Part shown: positions 33,769 to 42,092 of the stretch, piece by piece
How positions within the stretch are numbered: position 1 is the stretch's first letter
How the letters are laid out: each line of letters opens with the position of its first letter
Assembly (NCBI RefSeq): GCF_000735605.1
Contig: NZ_JPKG01000028.1
Span: 124,001 to 188,000 of the forward strand
DNA: 64,000 nucleotides
Origin: Allobosea sp. LC85
GTDB taxonomy: Bacteria > Pseudomonadota > Alphaproteobacteria > Rhizobiales > Beijerinckiaceae
Reading direction: 5' to 3'
Program-made: the position numbers and the translations under genes
The notes under the pieces: generated by a model
What the model saw: only the letters and a program-made list of their open reading frames with translations
The model's database searches: none
What the model was told of the DNA's origin: nothing

Positions 33769-34593
33769 TCAGCCGTCGACCTTGCTGGCAAAATGAGCCA
33801 CGAAGCGGGCGCAGATCTCGGTGAGCTTCTCGGAGAGCGCAGCCCCCGTCTCGGCCGAGCACAGCTTCGGATCGCCCTTGGCGACGCCGAGATTGTAGAC
33901 CTCGTCATACTCGTTGGGCATCGCCACCTCGGCGCCCTCGAAACTCGCCGTGCCAAGCCCGGTGAACTGCAGGTCGAGCACCGGATCGCGCTTCAGCGGC
34001 TGGCCGGCCGGGATCAGGTCCTTGCGCATCAGCTCCGGGAACAGGTGCAGCCCGAGGCTGGTCAGCGGATCGGCACCATGTCCGGCCACCGCCGCCGCCT
34101 TCTCCGCCCCGAGAATGCCCGGCAGCAGCCCGTAGGCGATACGCCAGAGATAGAGGCTCGGCAGGACGATCTGCTCGCGCTGGTAAAGCTCGCGCGCGAC
34201 ATCGGAGATCGGGCCGACATTGCCGCCATGGCCGTTGATCACGATGATGCGGGTCAGGCCATTGCGATGCAGCGAATCCACCATCTCGGCGATCACGGCC
34301 GTCAAGGTCGACTGCGAGATGGCGATGCCGCCGACCATCGCACCGAACCAGTCGGCGCCGCCGAAGGGCAGGACCGGAGCAACCAGCGTGCGCACGCCGC
34401 GTTCCGAGGCGCGGATGGCCGCGAGCTCGGCGATCTTCTCGGCGAGGAGATAGTCGCCCATCGGCGCGTGCGGGCCCTGATCCTCATGGCTGCCCATCGG
34501 CAGCAGGATGACGGGGTTCTCTTCGAGGATCTCCCGTGCCTCTCCGCCGGTGATCGTGCCCATGTGAACGAGGGGAGTTGTCTTGGTGGCCAT
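33769..34593 (-). CDS. Creatininase family protein
   Basis: This 274-residue metal-dependent amidohydrolase has the family pattern LLPMGSHEDQGPHAPMGDYLLAE (metal-binding Glu, His and Asp, given here only as landmarks), INGHGGN near residue 120 and GHGADPLTSLGLHLFPELM. Family members open cyclic amides such as creatinine or act on formamides in cofactor pathways. The ATG at 34593 is preceded by AGGA. In this operon an amide or lactam substrate imported by one of the ABC systems is plausible. Confidence 0.85.
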   Translation of the reverse strand: MATKTTPLVHMGTITGGEAREILEENPVILLPMGSHEDQGPHAPMGDYLLAEKIAELAAIRASERGVRTLVAPVLPFGGADWFGAMVGGIAISQSTLTAVIAEMVDSLHRNGLTRIIVINGHGGNVGPISDVARELYQREQIVLPSLYLWRIAYGLLPGILGAEKAAAVAGHGADPLTSLGLHLFPELMRKDLIPAGQPLKRDPVLDLQFTGLGTASFEGAEVAMPNEYDEVYNLGVAKGDPKLCSAETGAALSEKLTEICARFVAHFASKVDG

Positions 34594-34658
34594 TGGCTTC
34601 ATCCTGGATATGCGAGGAAGTTCGCGGTGAGGATAGTCATTGAAAGGCGCCCCGCATC

Positions 34659-35462
34659 TCAGCGGTCGGCGGTTCGGGGATCGACCGCGTCGCGCAGGGC
34701 ATCGCAGAGCAGATTGATGGCGAGGATGGTCAGCGTCAGCGCCGCGCAAGGCCAGAGCAGCAGGAGCGGCGCCTGCTCCATCGTGGCGCGCGCGCCCCTG
34801 ATCATCAGCCCCCAGGACGGCGCCGGCGGAACGACACCAAGCCCGAGGAAGGACAGGCCGCTTTCGATGACGACCGCGGCCGCAACCGTCAGCGACAGCT
34901 GCACCAGGAGCGGACCGGCAATATTGGGAAGCACGGTGCGGAGCAGGATGCGGCGGGGCGTGGCGCCGAACGCCCGCGCCGCCTCGACATATTCGCGCGA
35001 CCGCACCGCAAGCACTTCGGCATAGGCGACGCGCGCAAAGCCCGGCAGATAGAGGACCGACAGGACGAGGATCAGCGTCGCCGCGCCCGGCCCGAGCAAG
35101 GTGACGACGAGCAGGGCGAGCAGCACCGGCGGGAAGCACATGATGATCTCGACGCTGCGCACGGTCAGGAACGCACCAAGCCCCTTGCCCCAGCCGCCGA
35201 TCAGGCCGATCGCGGTGCCCACCGCCCCCGCAACCAACGCCGCAACGAAGGCGACGCCCAGACTTGTGCGCGCCCCCCAGATCAAGCGCGACAGCACATC
35301 GCGGCCGAATTCGTCACGGCCGAGCCAGGACCCTGTGGTCGGCGGAGCGAGTCGCTGGACGATGTCCTGCCGGACCGGGTCCGGCAGGCCGAGAAGCGGG
35401 GCGGCGAGAGCGACGAGGATGATCAGCGCGACAAAGGCGCCGGGAAGCCAGAGCCGTTTCAT
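34659..35462 (-). CDS. ABC transporter permease (DppC-like)
   Basis: This 267-residue inner-membrane permease of the dipeptide/oligopeptide family has six spans and the loop EYVEAARAFGATPRRILLRTVLP near residue 140 (shown as a landmark for ATPase docking). The GRDEFGRDVLSRLIWGAR segment near residue 48 is diagnostic for DppC. It overlaps the DppB-like gene start-to-stop. No DppD or DppF ATPase gene lies in the window. Confidence 0.92.
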   Translation of the reverse strand: MKRLWLPGAFVALIILVALAAPLLGLPDPVRQDIVQRLAPPTTGSWLGRDEFGRDVLSRLIWGARTSLGVAFVAALVAGAVGTAIGLIGGWGKGLGAFLTVRSVEIIMCFPPVLLALLVVTLLGPGAATLILVLSVLYLPGFARVAYAEVLAVRSREYVEAARAFGATPRRILLRTVLPNIAGPLLVQLSLTVAAAVVIESGLSFLGLGVVPPAPSWGLMIRGARATMEQAPLLLLWPCAALTLTILAINLLCDALRDAVDPRTADR

Positions 35463-36415
35463 CCCGCCTGCACCCTCGGATCAACGATCGCATGAAGAAT
35501 CTCGACCACAAGGTTGATCAGCAAGAACAACACCGAGATGGTGAGAATGATTCCGACCACCATCGGATAGTCGCGCGCCTCGACGGCGCGCAGCAGCGGC
35601 GTCGACAGGCCCGGCCAGTTGAAGACGTATTCGACGAGTACGGTGCCGCCCAGCAAGGTTCCCATTTGCAGGCCGAGCACGGTCAGGACCGGATTGAGCG
35701 CATTGCGCAGCACATGGACGACGAGGATGCGCGCCTGCGACAGGCCCTTTGCGCGGGCGGTGCGGACATAGTCATTGGCCAGAGCATCCAGCATCGAGGC
35801 GCGCGTCATGCGGAACAGGATCGCGGCCAGGCCCTTGCCGACCGCGAGGGCCGGCAGCGTGAGCAGCTTGAGATGCTGGGCCGGGTCCTGCGTGAACGGC
35901 ACGAACCCGCCGGCGGGCATCAGCCGCAAGGTCTGCGCCATCAGCAGCACGAGCAGCGTGCCCACCACGAAAACCGGCACGGCCAGCAGCAGCGCCGTGA
36001 CGCCCGAGGCGATGCGATCGAAGCGCCCGCCCCGATGAAGGGCCGCATAGACGCCGGAGGGCACACCGACGGCGATGCCGATCAAGGTACCGGCGAGAAT
36101 GAGCTCCAGCGTCCGCGGCAGGCGTAGCGCGATCTCGCTCAGCACCGGATAATCATCGACCAGGGAATGTCCGAGATTTCCTTGCATGAGGCCAGCGAGG
36201 AATGCGCCGTACTGCGCGAGCAACGGCCGCTCGAGTCCAAGCTTTTCACGCAACTCGGCGACAGCCGCCGGATCGGGCGAGATCCCACCCGTCGAAAGCA
36301 GCAGTTCGGCAGGGTCGCCCGGCACCATGTGCAGGGCGAGGAAGACGATCGTTGCAACGACCCAGGCCAGGCCGAGCGAGACCGCGAGGCGGCGCGCGAA
36401 CCAGGTCGCGCTCAT
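35459..36415 (-). CDS. ABC transporter permease (DppB-like)
   Basis: This 318-residue inner-membrane permease opens with FARRLAVSLGLAWVVATIVF. It carries the DppB segments MVPGDPAELLL, RLPRTLELILAGTLIGIAVG and NYVRTARAKGLSQARILVVH (the ATPase-contact loop). It is coupled to the upstream binding-protein gene by ATGA and to the DppC-like gene downstream. Confidence 0.93.
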   Translation of the reverse strand: MSATWFARRLAVSLGLAWVVATIVFLALHMVPGDPAELLLSTGGISPDPAAVAELREKLGLERPLLAQYGAFLAGLMQGNLGHSLVDDYPVLSEIALRLPRTLELILAGTLIGIAVGVPSGVYAALHRGGRFDRIASGVTALLLAVPVFVVGTLLVLLMAQTLRLMPAGGFVPFTQDPAQHLKLLTLPALAVGKGLAAILFRMTRASMLDALANDYVRTARAKGLSQARILVVHVLRNALNPVLTVLGLQMGTLLGGTVLVEYVFNWPGLSTPLLRAVEARDYPMVVGIILTISVLFLLINLVVEILHAIVDPRVQAG

Positions 36416-37929
36416 CCGAAATAGGTCTCTTCGAGCGTCGCTCCGGACGAGGTGGTGAGGGCGCCCGGCAGGTTGGTGAAGCCCATCACACGCTTGTCCA
36501 TGCCATAGCCCTGCGAGCGCCAGGCGAGGCCGACCAGGGGCACCTCCTCGAGCGCCGCGCGCTGCATCTCCTTGTAGATCTCGACCCGCTTGGCCTGATC
36601 GAACTCGGAACGCCCCTTGGCGAGCGCGGCAATCGTGCGCGGCGCGTCGACCTTGAAGGAGCGGCCATGGGTCGGTGACAACGAGGTGTCGAGCACCACG
36701 GTGAGGCCGTCAGGGTCGTTATTGTCCGACGAGACGCCGTGGATTGCCATGTCGTACTGGCCGCGCGTGCCACGGCTCACCCGGGTCGACCAGTCCGGCA
36801 ATTGCAGCTCGCACTGGATGCCGATGGCGGCGAGATGCTGCTGCACCACCTCGGCCGTGTCCTTGTGCATGCCGAACTGCGAGGTCGCGAGCAGCGTCGA
36901 CTGGAAGCCATTGGCGAACCCCGCCTCGGCGAGCAGGGCCTTGGCGCGGGCTGGATCATAGTTCCAGCCATGCGCCAGTTCCTTGTCATACCAGGGCGTG
37001 CCCTCGACGATGGGCAGGCCCTCAAGCGGCTTGCCGCGCCCGAAGAAGGCGGCCTTGACGATATCGTCGCGCTTCACGGCATGGGCGATGGCCCGGCGCA
37101 CGCGCGGATCGTTGAAGGGCGGCTTGGTGCCGTTGAAGAGGATGTCCATGAACGGCCCCTCGACGGAATCGAGCTTCAGCCTGGGGTCGGCCTCGACCGC
37201 GGACATCGACTGCCACGGCACATACTCGATCATGTCGACATCGCCGGATTGCAGCGCGGCGAAGCGCAGGTTCTCGTCGGCATAGACGACGAACTTGATG
37301 CCCTTCAGCTTCGGAAAGCCCGGCTTGTAGAACTTGTCGAAGGCGACGAGATCGAGCGAGGTCCCGCGCTCCTGCCCGATCAGCTTGAAGGGACCTGCTC
37401 CGACCGGCTCGTTCGGCGCCGATTTCCGCCAGATCACGAAGGTGTTGTAGTTGCCGAACCAGCTCGGCAACGTCGCCTGCGGCAGTTTGGTGACGAGCCG
37501 GATGGTCTTCGGATCGGGAATCTCGACGCGCTCGATACCCTGGAACTGGGTGCGCATATAGGCGGTCGACTTCTCGCCGGCGATCTGCTCGATCGACCAC
37601 TTCACGTCCTCGGCCGTGACCGGCTCGCCATTGTGGAAGACGCAGCCCTGCCGCAGCTTGAAGACCCAGGCGCCATCGCCGTCCAGCGACCAGGAATCGG
37701 CGAGCTCGCCTCGCAACTCGCCCTTGCTGCTATAGGAGACGAGGCTGCGATTCGTGAGCATCTTCACCGTACCGGCGGAGGCTCCCGTGCTGACCCAGGG
37801 CTGAAGATTGGGCGGAAAGGCGGAAAGCCCGTAGCGGAGGATACCGCTCGCACGCTGCGCGCGCCCCGGCATCGACATGAACGGCAGGGCAAGCCCGGCC
37901 TGGAGGATGGCACGACGCGTCGTGGTCAT
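36412..37929 (-). CDS. ABC transporter substrate-binding protein (DppA-like)
   Basis: This 505-residue periplasmic binding protein of the peptide/nickel family has an export signal with twin arginine near the start (TTTRRAILQAGLALPFMSM). It includes LADSWSLDGDGAWVFKLRQG, then FHNGEPVTAEDVKWSIEQI, the hallmark of this group. Ligands include peptides, opines, glutathione and others. It is the first gene of the twelve-gene minus-strand operon and is divergent from a GntR regulator. Confidence 0.93.
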   Translation of the reverse strand: MTTTRRAILQAGLALPFMSMPGRAQRASGILRYGLSAFPPNLQPWVSTGASAGTVKMLTNRSLVSYSSKGELRGELADSWSLDGDGAWVFKLRQGCVFHNGEPVTAEDVKWSIEQIAGEKSTAYMRTQFQGIERVEIPDPKTIRLVTKLPQATLPSWFGNYNTFVIWRKSAPNEPVGAGPFKLIGQERGTSLDLVAFDKFYKPGFPKLKGIKFVVYADENLRFAALQSGDVDMIEYVPWQSMSAVEADPRLKLDSVEGPFMDILFNGTKPPFNDPRVRRAIAHAVKRDDIVKAAFFGRGKPLEGLPIVEGTPWYDKELAHGWNYDPARAKALLAEAGFANGFQSTLLATSQFGMHKDTAEVVQQHLAAIGIQCELQLPDWSTRVSRGTRGQYDMAIHGVSSDNNDPDGLTVVLDTSLSPTHGRSFKVDAPRTIAALAKGRSEFDQAKRVEIYKEMQRAALEEVPLVGLAWRSQGYGMDKRVMGFTNLPGALTTSSGATLEETYFG

Positions 37930-37975
37930 GAAACGATCTCCCCGAACCGGGCCTTCGAAGGTCGCCGGTCTCTTT

Positions 37976-37999
37976 ACAAGTAGCGAGTTGAAAACTTGT
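37976..37999. promoter_or_regulatory. Candidate GntR operator, site 1
   Basis: ACAAGT (37976-37981) and ACTTGT (37994-37999) form an inverted repeat 47 bases upstream of the DppA-like start. TTTACAAGT recurs at 38111-38119 near the GntR gene. The shared half-site suggests one regulator binding both ends of the divergent region. Confidence 0.55.
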
Positions 38000-38113
38000 C
38001 TGTCAACGCGCGCCCTGCGTGATTATGCGCCCTGTCACGCTCAAAAATAGCGCGATCCGATAGTCGTAGCACAAGGTCGCTTTGCAGGTGCAGCAAAGTA
38101 TGTAAATCTGTTT

Positions 38114-38134
38114 ACAAGTGAACTTGCCAAGTTC
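38114..38134. promoter_or_regulatory. Candidate GntR operator, site 2
   Basis: Overlapping palindromes lie just ahead of the GntR gene: CAAGT-GA-ACTTG (38115-38126) and GAACTTG-C-CAAGTTC (38120-38134, perfect). The half-site CAAGT/ACTTG is the same as at 37976-37999. The position, about 27 bases before the start codon, fits autorepression. Confidence 0.6.
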
Positions 38135-38160
38135 GTGATGGCCAGGAACAGAAGGCGCCC

Positions 38161-38877
38161 GTGTCTCCCCGCCCGAAACTGAGCGACGTTCTCTATGCGG
38201 ACATGCTGGAGCGCCTTCGACGCGGCCAAGTCTTCGCCGACGGCAAGCTGCCCTCCGAGAATGAACTGAGCCAGGAGTTTGGCGTCTCGCGCCCGACCGT
38301 GCGCGAGGCCTTGCGGCGCCTGCGCGATGACGGCCTGATCCATTCCAGGCAAGGTGCCGGCAGCTTCGTCGCGGCAGTACAGCCGCAGCAGCCCTCACCG
38401 CCGCCCCGCCCTCCCGTGAGCAAGGACGAAGGCATTCGAACCATCTCGGATGTGAGGCGTGTCTATCAGTTCCGGATCGCGCTCGAAGGCGAGGTTGCCT
38501 ATGCAGCCGCGCTGCATCGCAGCGAGGCGGATATCGTCGCGATCCAGAGGGAGCTCGACGCGATCCACCTCGCGATCAAGACGGGCAGAATCGGCGTGCA
38601 GCAGGACAGCGATTTCCACGCGGCGATCGCACGGGCAACCCAGAACCCCTATTTCGAGGCCGCCCTGGCCGCGGTGAGGCCGCAGGTCGATTTCGTCATC
38701 GACCTGGCGCGCAGCTTCTCCGTCCTGCAATCGGCCGAGCACCTCGCCATGGTTCAGCGCGAGCATACGGCTGTCTTCGAGGCCATCCGTGACGGCGACG
38801 GCGTCCGGGCGCGCGAGGCCATGCAGGCCCATATCCGCAATGCCCAGGAACGGGTGTTCGACGGCATCCAGTTCTGA
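38161..38877 (+). CDS. GntR family regulator (FadR/FCD subfamily)
   Basis: This 238-residue regulator starts at GTG. The N-terminal winged helix includes LPSENELSQEFGVSRPTVREALRRL and the wing RQGAGSFVA. The C-terminal FCD domain (about 95-230) has DSDFHAAIARATQNPYFEAAL and the metal-ligand histidines expected for this group, including EHLAMVQREHTAVFEAI. It faces the twelve-gene operon and probably represses it until an organic-acid ligand binds. Confidence 0.88.
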   Translation: MSPRPKLSDVLYADMLERLRRGQVFADGKLPSENELSQEFGVSRPTVREALRRLRDDGLIHSRQGAGSFVAAVQPQQPSPPPRPPVSKDEGIRTISDVRRVYQFRIALEGEVAYAAALHRSEADIVAIQRELDAIHLAIKTGRIGVQQDSDFHAAIARATQNPYFEAALAAVRPQVDFVIDLARSFSVLQSAEHLAMVQREHTAVFEAIRDGDGVRAREAMQAHIRNAQERVFDGIQF

Positions 38878-38945
38878 AGATCCACCAGGAAGGAGCCTCG
38901 GGCTCACTCAAGCTGGGGATCGCATTCTCGCGCTCGCTTTCATGC

Positions 38946-38973
38946 TTGACGCGCATCATGGCATAGTTAGCAT
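38946..38973 (+). promoter_or_regulatory. Candidate promoter of the LysR gene
   Basis: TTGACG (38946-38951) and TAGCAT (38968-38973) are spaced 16 bases apart and lie 25 bases before the LysR start. They match the sigma-70 consensus in five and four of six positions. This is a reading from sequence only. Confidence 0.45.
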
Positions 38974-38997
38974 TCAAAATGGGAATGGTACCGTCAG

Positions 38998-39984
38998 ATG
39001 GATCTGCGCCAGCTTGAAGCGTTTGCCGCCGTCATGTCCGCCGGGAGCATCACCGGCGCAGCGCGGCTGCTCGGCCGCTCGCAACCTGCCCTGACCCGCC
39101 TGATCCAGGAGCTCGAGGAGACACTGGGTTTCAGCGTGCTTCATCGCAGCGGCCCGCGCGTCACTCCCACGGAGCGCGGGCTGCGCTTTCACCAGGAAGT
39201 CGAGCCTGTCATCACCTGGCTTCGTCACCTGCGCGAGCGGGCAGAGGCCATCGCCGCCGACAAGCCGCGCTCGCTCGAGATCGCAGCGATCGCCTCCTTC
39301 GCCGCCGGCATGCTGCCCGCAGCCCTGGCGCGGCTCGGCCAGAATGCTCTGCCGGAACAAGTCCATATCCGTGCAGCGCTGGCCGAGCAGGTCGTCCAGT
39401 CGGTCGCGACCCATGTCGCCGAGATCGGTGTGACCAGCCTGCCGGTCGATCATCCCGCCCTCGAAATCCACTGGATCGGCGAAGCGCCATGTGTTGCCGC
39501 TGTCCGCGCCGACGATCCCCTTGCGGCTTCCGACACGATTCCACTGGCCTCGGTCGAGGGACGCCGCCTGATCACGATGGCCAACCCGTTCCGCTGGCGC
39601 AGGCGCGTCGACATCGCGCTCGAACAGGTTGGCGTCCGGCCGGCCTCGGTCCTCGACGCCAACACCTCGAACACGGCGCTGATGGCGGCGCGTGCCGGGC
39701 TCGGCATCGCCATCCTCGAACCGGTGATCGCCTATGGCATGCCGCTCGAGGGCGTCGCTATCCGCAAGCTCGACGTGCCGATCGCCTTCTTCTGGGGCGT
39801 GGTCACACCCTACGGCCGGCCACTGACGCCCCTCGTCGAAGGGCTGGTCGGCGCGCTGGAGGCCGTCGCGCGCGAGACGCTGCCCGGCTTCGTCAAACAC
39901 CCTCCCACGGCGCGTGACCGCCTGCTGGCCGATATCTTCGGCCCGGCGCCAGCCGCTGCCAGAACGATCGGAAGAACGGCATGA
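38998..39984 (+). CDS. LysR family transcriptional regulator
   Basis: This 328-residue regulator has an N-terminal helix-turn-helix (MDLRQLEAFAAVMSAGSITG, then AARLLGRSQPALTRLIQELEE) and a C-terminal effector-binding domain from about residue 90. It is the first gene of a plus-strand cluster, and its stop overlaps the next start (ATGA). LysR regulators are usually divergent from their targets; here it leads the operon. A co-inducer from the pathway below is expected. Confidence 0.92.
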   Translation: MDLRQLEAFAAVMSAGSITGAARLLGRSQPALTRLIQELEETLGFSVLHRSGPRVTPTERGLRFHQEVEPVITWLRHLRERAEAIAADKPRSLEIAAIASFAAGMLPAALARLGQNALPEQVHIRAALAEQVVQSVATHVAEIGVTSLPVDHPALEIHWIGEAPCVAAVRADDPLAASDTIPLASVEGRRLITMANPFRWRRRVDIALEQVGVRPASVLDANTSNTALMAARAGLGIAILEPVIAYGMPLEGVAIRKLDVPIAFFWGVVTPYGRPLTPLVEGLVGALEAVARETLPGFVKHPPTARDRLLADIFGPAPAAARTIGRTA

Positions 39985-41450
39985 ATGCCGCATTGCCGGC
40001 CCCGATGGGCCTCCCCGCATTGGAGCAGCGCCTCCGTCAGGACCTTGAATGGCTGGAATGGCCGGCGAAGGATTGGGTGCCGCGGCGCGAGTTCGATGGC
40101 ATGCGTGTTCGCGACGTCGTCGTGATCGGAGCAGGCATGTGCGGTCTGGCAGCCTCAGCTGCGCTCAAGGGGCTCGGCCTTTCGAACATGACCATTCTCG
40201 ATCGCGCTCCCGCCGGCCAGGAAGGCCCGTGGATGACCTATGCGCGGATGGAAACCCTGCGCTCGCCCAAGCAGCTCACCGGCCCCGCGCTCGGCCTGCC
40301 GGCGCTGACCTTCCGCGCCTGGTATGAGGCGCAGTTCGGCCGCGCGGCCTGGAACGCCCTCGGCAAGATTCCGCGCCCCATGTGGATGGATTACCTCATC
40401 TGGTATCGCCGCGTGCTGAGCCTCCCGATCACGAACGGAACCTCGCTCGACGCGGTGAGGCCGCTGGCCGATGACATCCTGGCCCTCGACATCTCGGATG
40501 CAGAAGGAGCACGCACCATCCTCACGCGGCATCTGGTGCTTGCCACCGGCCGCGACGGGTTGGGCGGCCCCTGGGTGCCACCGATCGTGCATGGCATCGA
40601 CCGCAAATTCTGGGCCCATAGCGCGGACGATATCGACTTTGCGGCGTTGAAGGGCCTGCGGGTCGGCGTGATCGGTGCCGGAGCCTCCGCCATGGACAAT
40701 GCTGCGACGGCGCTGGAGCATGGGGTTGCCAGTCTCGATCTGATCGTGCGCCGCAAGGATCTGCCGCGGATCAACAAATTCACCGGCATCGGCAGCCAGG
40801 GCGTTGTGCACGGCTTCGCGGGGTTGCCCGATGACTGGAAATGGCGCTTCCTCGACTACGCGCTGAAGGCGCAGACACCGCCGCCGCGCGACAGCACTTT
40901 GCGCGTCTCGCGCCATGCCAATTCACGCTTCCATCTCGGCAGCCCGTTGCTCGATCTCGCGGAACAGGATGGCCATCTCGTGCTGACCACGCCGAAGGGC
41001 GTGCATCATCTCGACTTTCTGATTTTCGCGACAGGCTTCTCGGTCGATTCCGACCTGCGGCCGGAGCTCACGGCGGTCGCCCCCTTCATCCGCTTCTGGA
41101 AGGACCGCTATGCGCCGCCGCCAGGGCACGACAGCGCCGAGTTGCTGCACGCACCCGATCTCGGCCCCGCCTTCGAATTCCAGGAGAAAGCAGCGGGCAC
41201 CTGCCCGGCCCTCTCGCGCATACACTGCTTCAACTATCCCGCGATGCTGAGCCACGGAAAGCTTTCGGGCGACATCCCGGCGGTCAGCGACGGCGCGGAG
41301 CGGCTGGCCCGCGGCATCGCCCGCGCACTTTTCGTCGCCGATCGCGAGACGCATTACCGGGCCTTGATGGCCTATGATACGCCCGAGCTGCTTGGCGACG
41401 AGTGGCAGGATGCAGATGCCGAACTGGAGGCCAGCCATGCCGGCACGTGA
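39981..41450 (+). CDS. FAD/NAD(P)-binding oxidoreductase, FMO-like
   Basis: This 489-residue flavoprotein has an FAD fold VVIGAGMCGLAASAALKGLG near residue 47 and a second nucleotide fold VGVIGAGASAMDNAATALE near residue 228. TYARMETLRSPKQLTGPALG and an ATGF-like motif (IFATGFSV) place it near flavin monooxygenases and the lysine N6-hydroxylase group. The N-terminal 40 residues precede the first fold. It is coupled to LysR and overlaps the isomerase gene by 14 bases. The substrate is unknown. Confidence 0.82.
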   Translation: MNAALPAPMGLPALEQRLRQDLEWLEWPAKDWVPRREFDGMRVRDVVVIGAGMCGLAASAALKGLGLSNMTILDRAPAGQEGPWMTYARMETLRSPKQLTGPALGLPALTFRAWYEAQFGRAAWNALGKIPRPMWMDYLIWYRRVLSLPITNGTSLDAVRPLADDILALDISDAEGARTILTRHLVLATGRDGLGGPWVPPIVHGIDRKFWAHSADDIDFAALKGLRVGVIGAGASAMDNAATALEHGVASLDLIVRRKDLPRINKFTGIGSQGVVHGFAGLPDDWKWRFLDYALKAQTPPPRDSTLRVSRHANSRFHLGSPLLDLAEQDGHLVLTTPKGVHHLDFLIFATGFSVDSDLRPELTAVAPFIRFWKDRYAPPPGHDSAELLHAPDLGPAFEFQEKAAGTCPALSRIHCFNYPAMLSHGKLSGDIPAVSDGAERLARGIARALFVADRETHYRALMAYDTPELLGDEWQDADAELEASHAGT

Positions 41451-42081
41451 GCGCCCGCTGGTCGAGGCCTTCTACGGCATCTCCTCGCCCTGGGCCTATT
41501 TCGGCGCGCCCAGGCTTTACGACATCGTCGAACGCACAGGCGCACGTCTCCGGCTCCGGCCGATCCGGATCATCGAAGCGAATGGCGGCATTCCGCTGCG
41601 GACCCGCCCCGATCCGCGTCAGGCCTATCATGCAGTCGAGCTCGACCGCTGGCGCCGGCAGCTCGGCATGGAACTCAACCTGAAGCCGCGCTTCTACCCG
41701 TGCCGGACGATCGAACCGGCAGCGCAGGCCGTGATCGCCATCGACCGTGCCGGCCTCGATGCGCGCAGCTTCTCCTTTGCCATCCAGCGCGCCCTCTGGG
41801 CCGAAGAGCGGGACATTGCCGATCTCGATACGCTGAAGGCGATCGCCCGCAATACGCTTGGCGACGACGCGGTACCGCTCGTCTCCAAACCCCAGCAGCC
41901 AGCGATTGTCGCTGCCTGGAACGACAATCTCGACGAGGCCGAGCGTCTCGGCATCTTCGGCACCCCCACCTACGTCGTGAACGGCGAACTGTTCTGGGGC
42001 CAGGACAGGCTCGATTTCGTCGAACGCGCATTGCTGACCGTCTCTCCAATGCCTGCCCCGCCCCTTGCCCCCGCCCCTTGA
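41437..42081 (+). CDS. DsbA-fold 2-hydroxychromene-2-carboxylate isomerase-like protein
   Basis: This 214-residue thioredoxin-fold protein resembles HCCA isomerases and kappa-class GSTs. It has GISSPWAYFGAPRLYDI with the catalytic serine near residue 17, and the diagnostic ending GIFGTPTYVVNGELFWGQDR. These enzymes isomerise a ring-opened aromatic intermediate using glutathione. The ATG at 41437 has GGAGG ahead of it and overlaps the end of the oxidoreductase gene. A role in aromatic or glutathione-linked degradation follows from the family. Confidence 0.85.
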   Translation: MPARERPLVEAFYGISSPWAYFGAPRLYDIVERTGARLRLRPIRIIEANGGIPLRTRPDPRQAYHAVELDRWRRQLGMELNLKPRFYPCRTIEPAAQAVIAIDRAGLDARSFSFAIQRALWAEERDIADLDTLKAIARNTLGDDAVPLVSKPQQPAIVAAWNDNLDEAERLGIFGTPTYVVNGELFWGQDRLDFVERALLTVSPMPAPPLAPAP

Positions 42082-42092
42082 AGGAGTCGACC

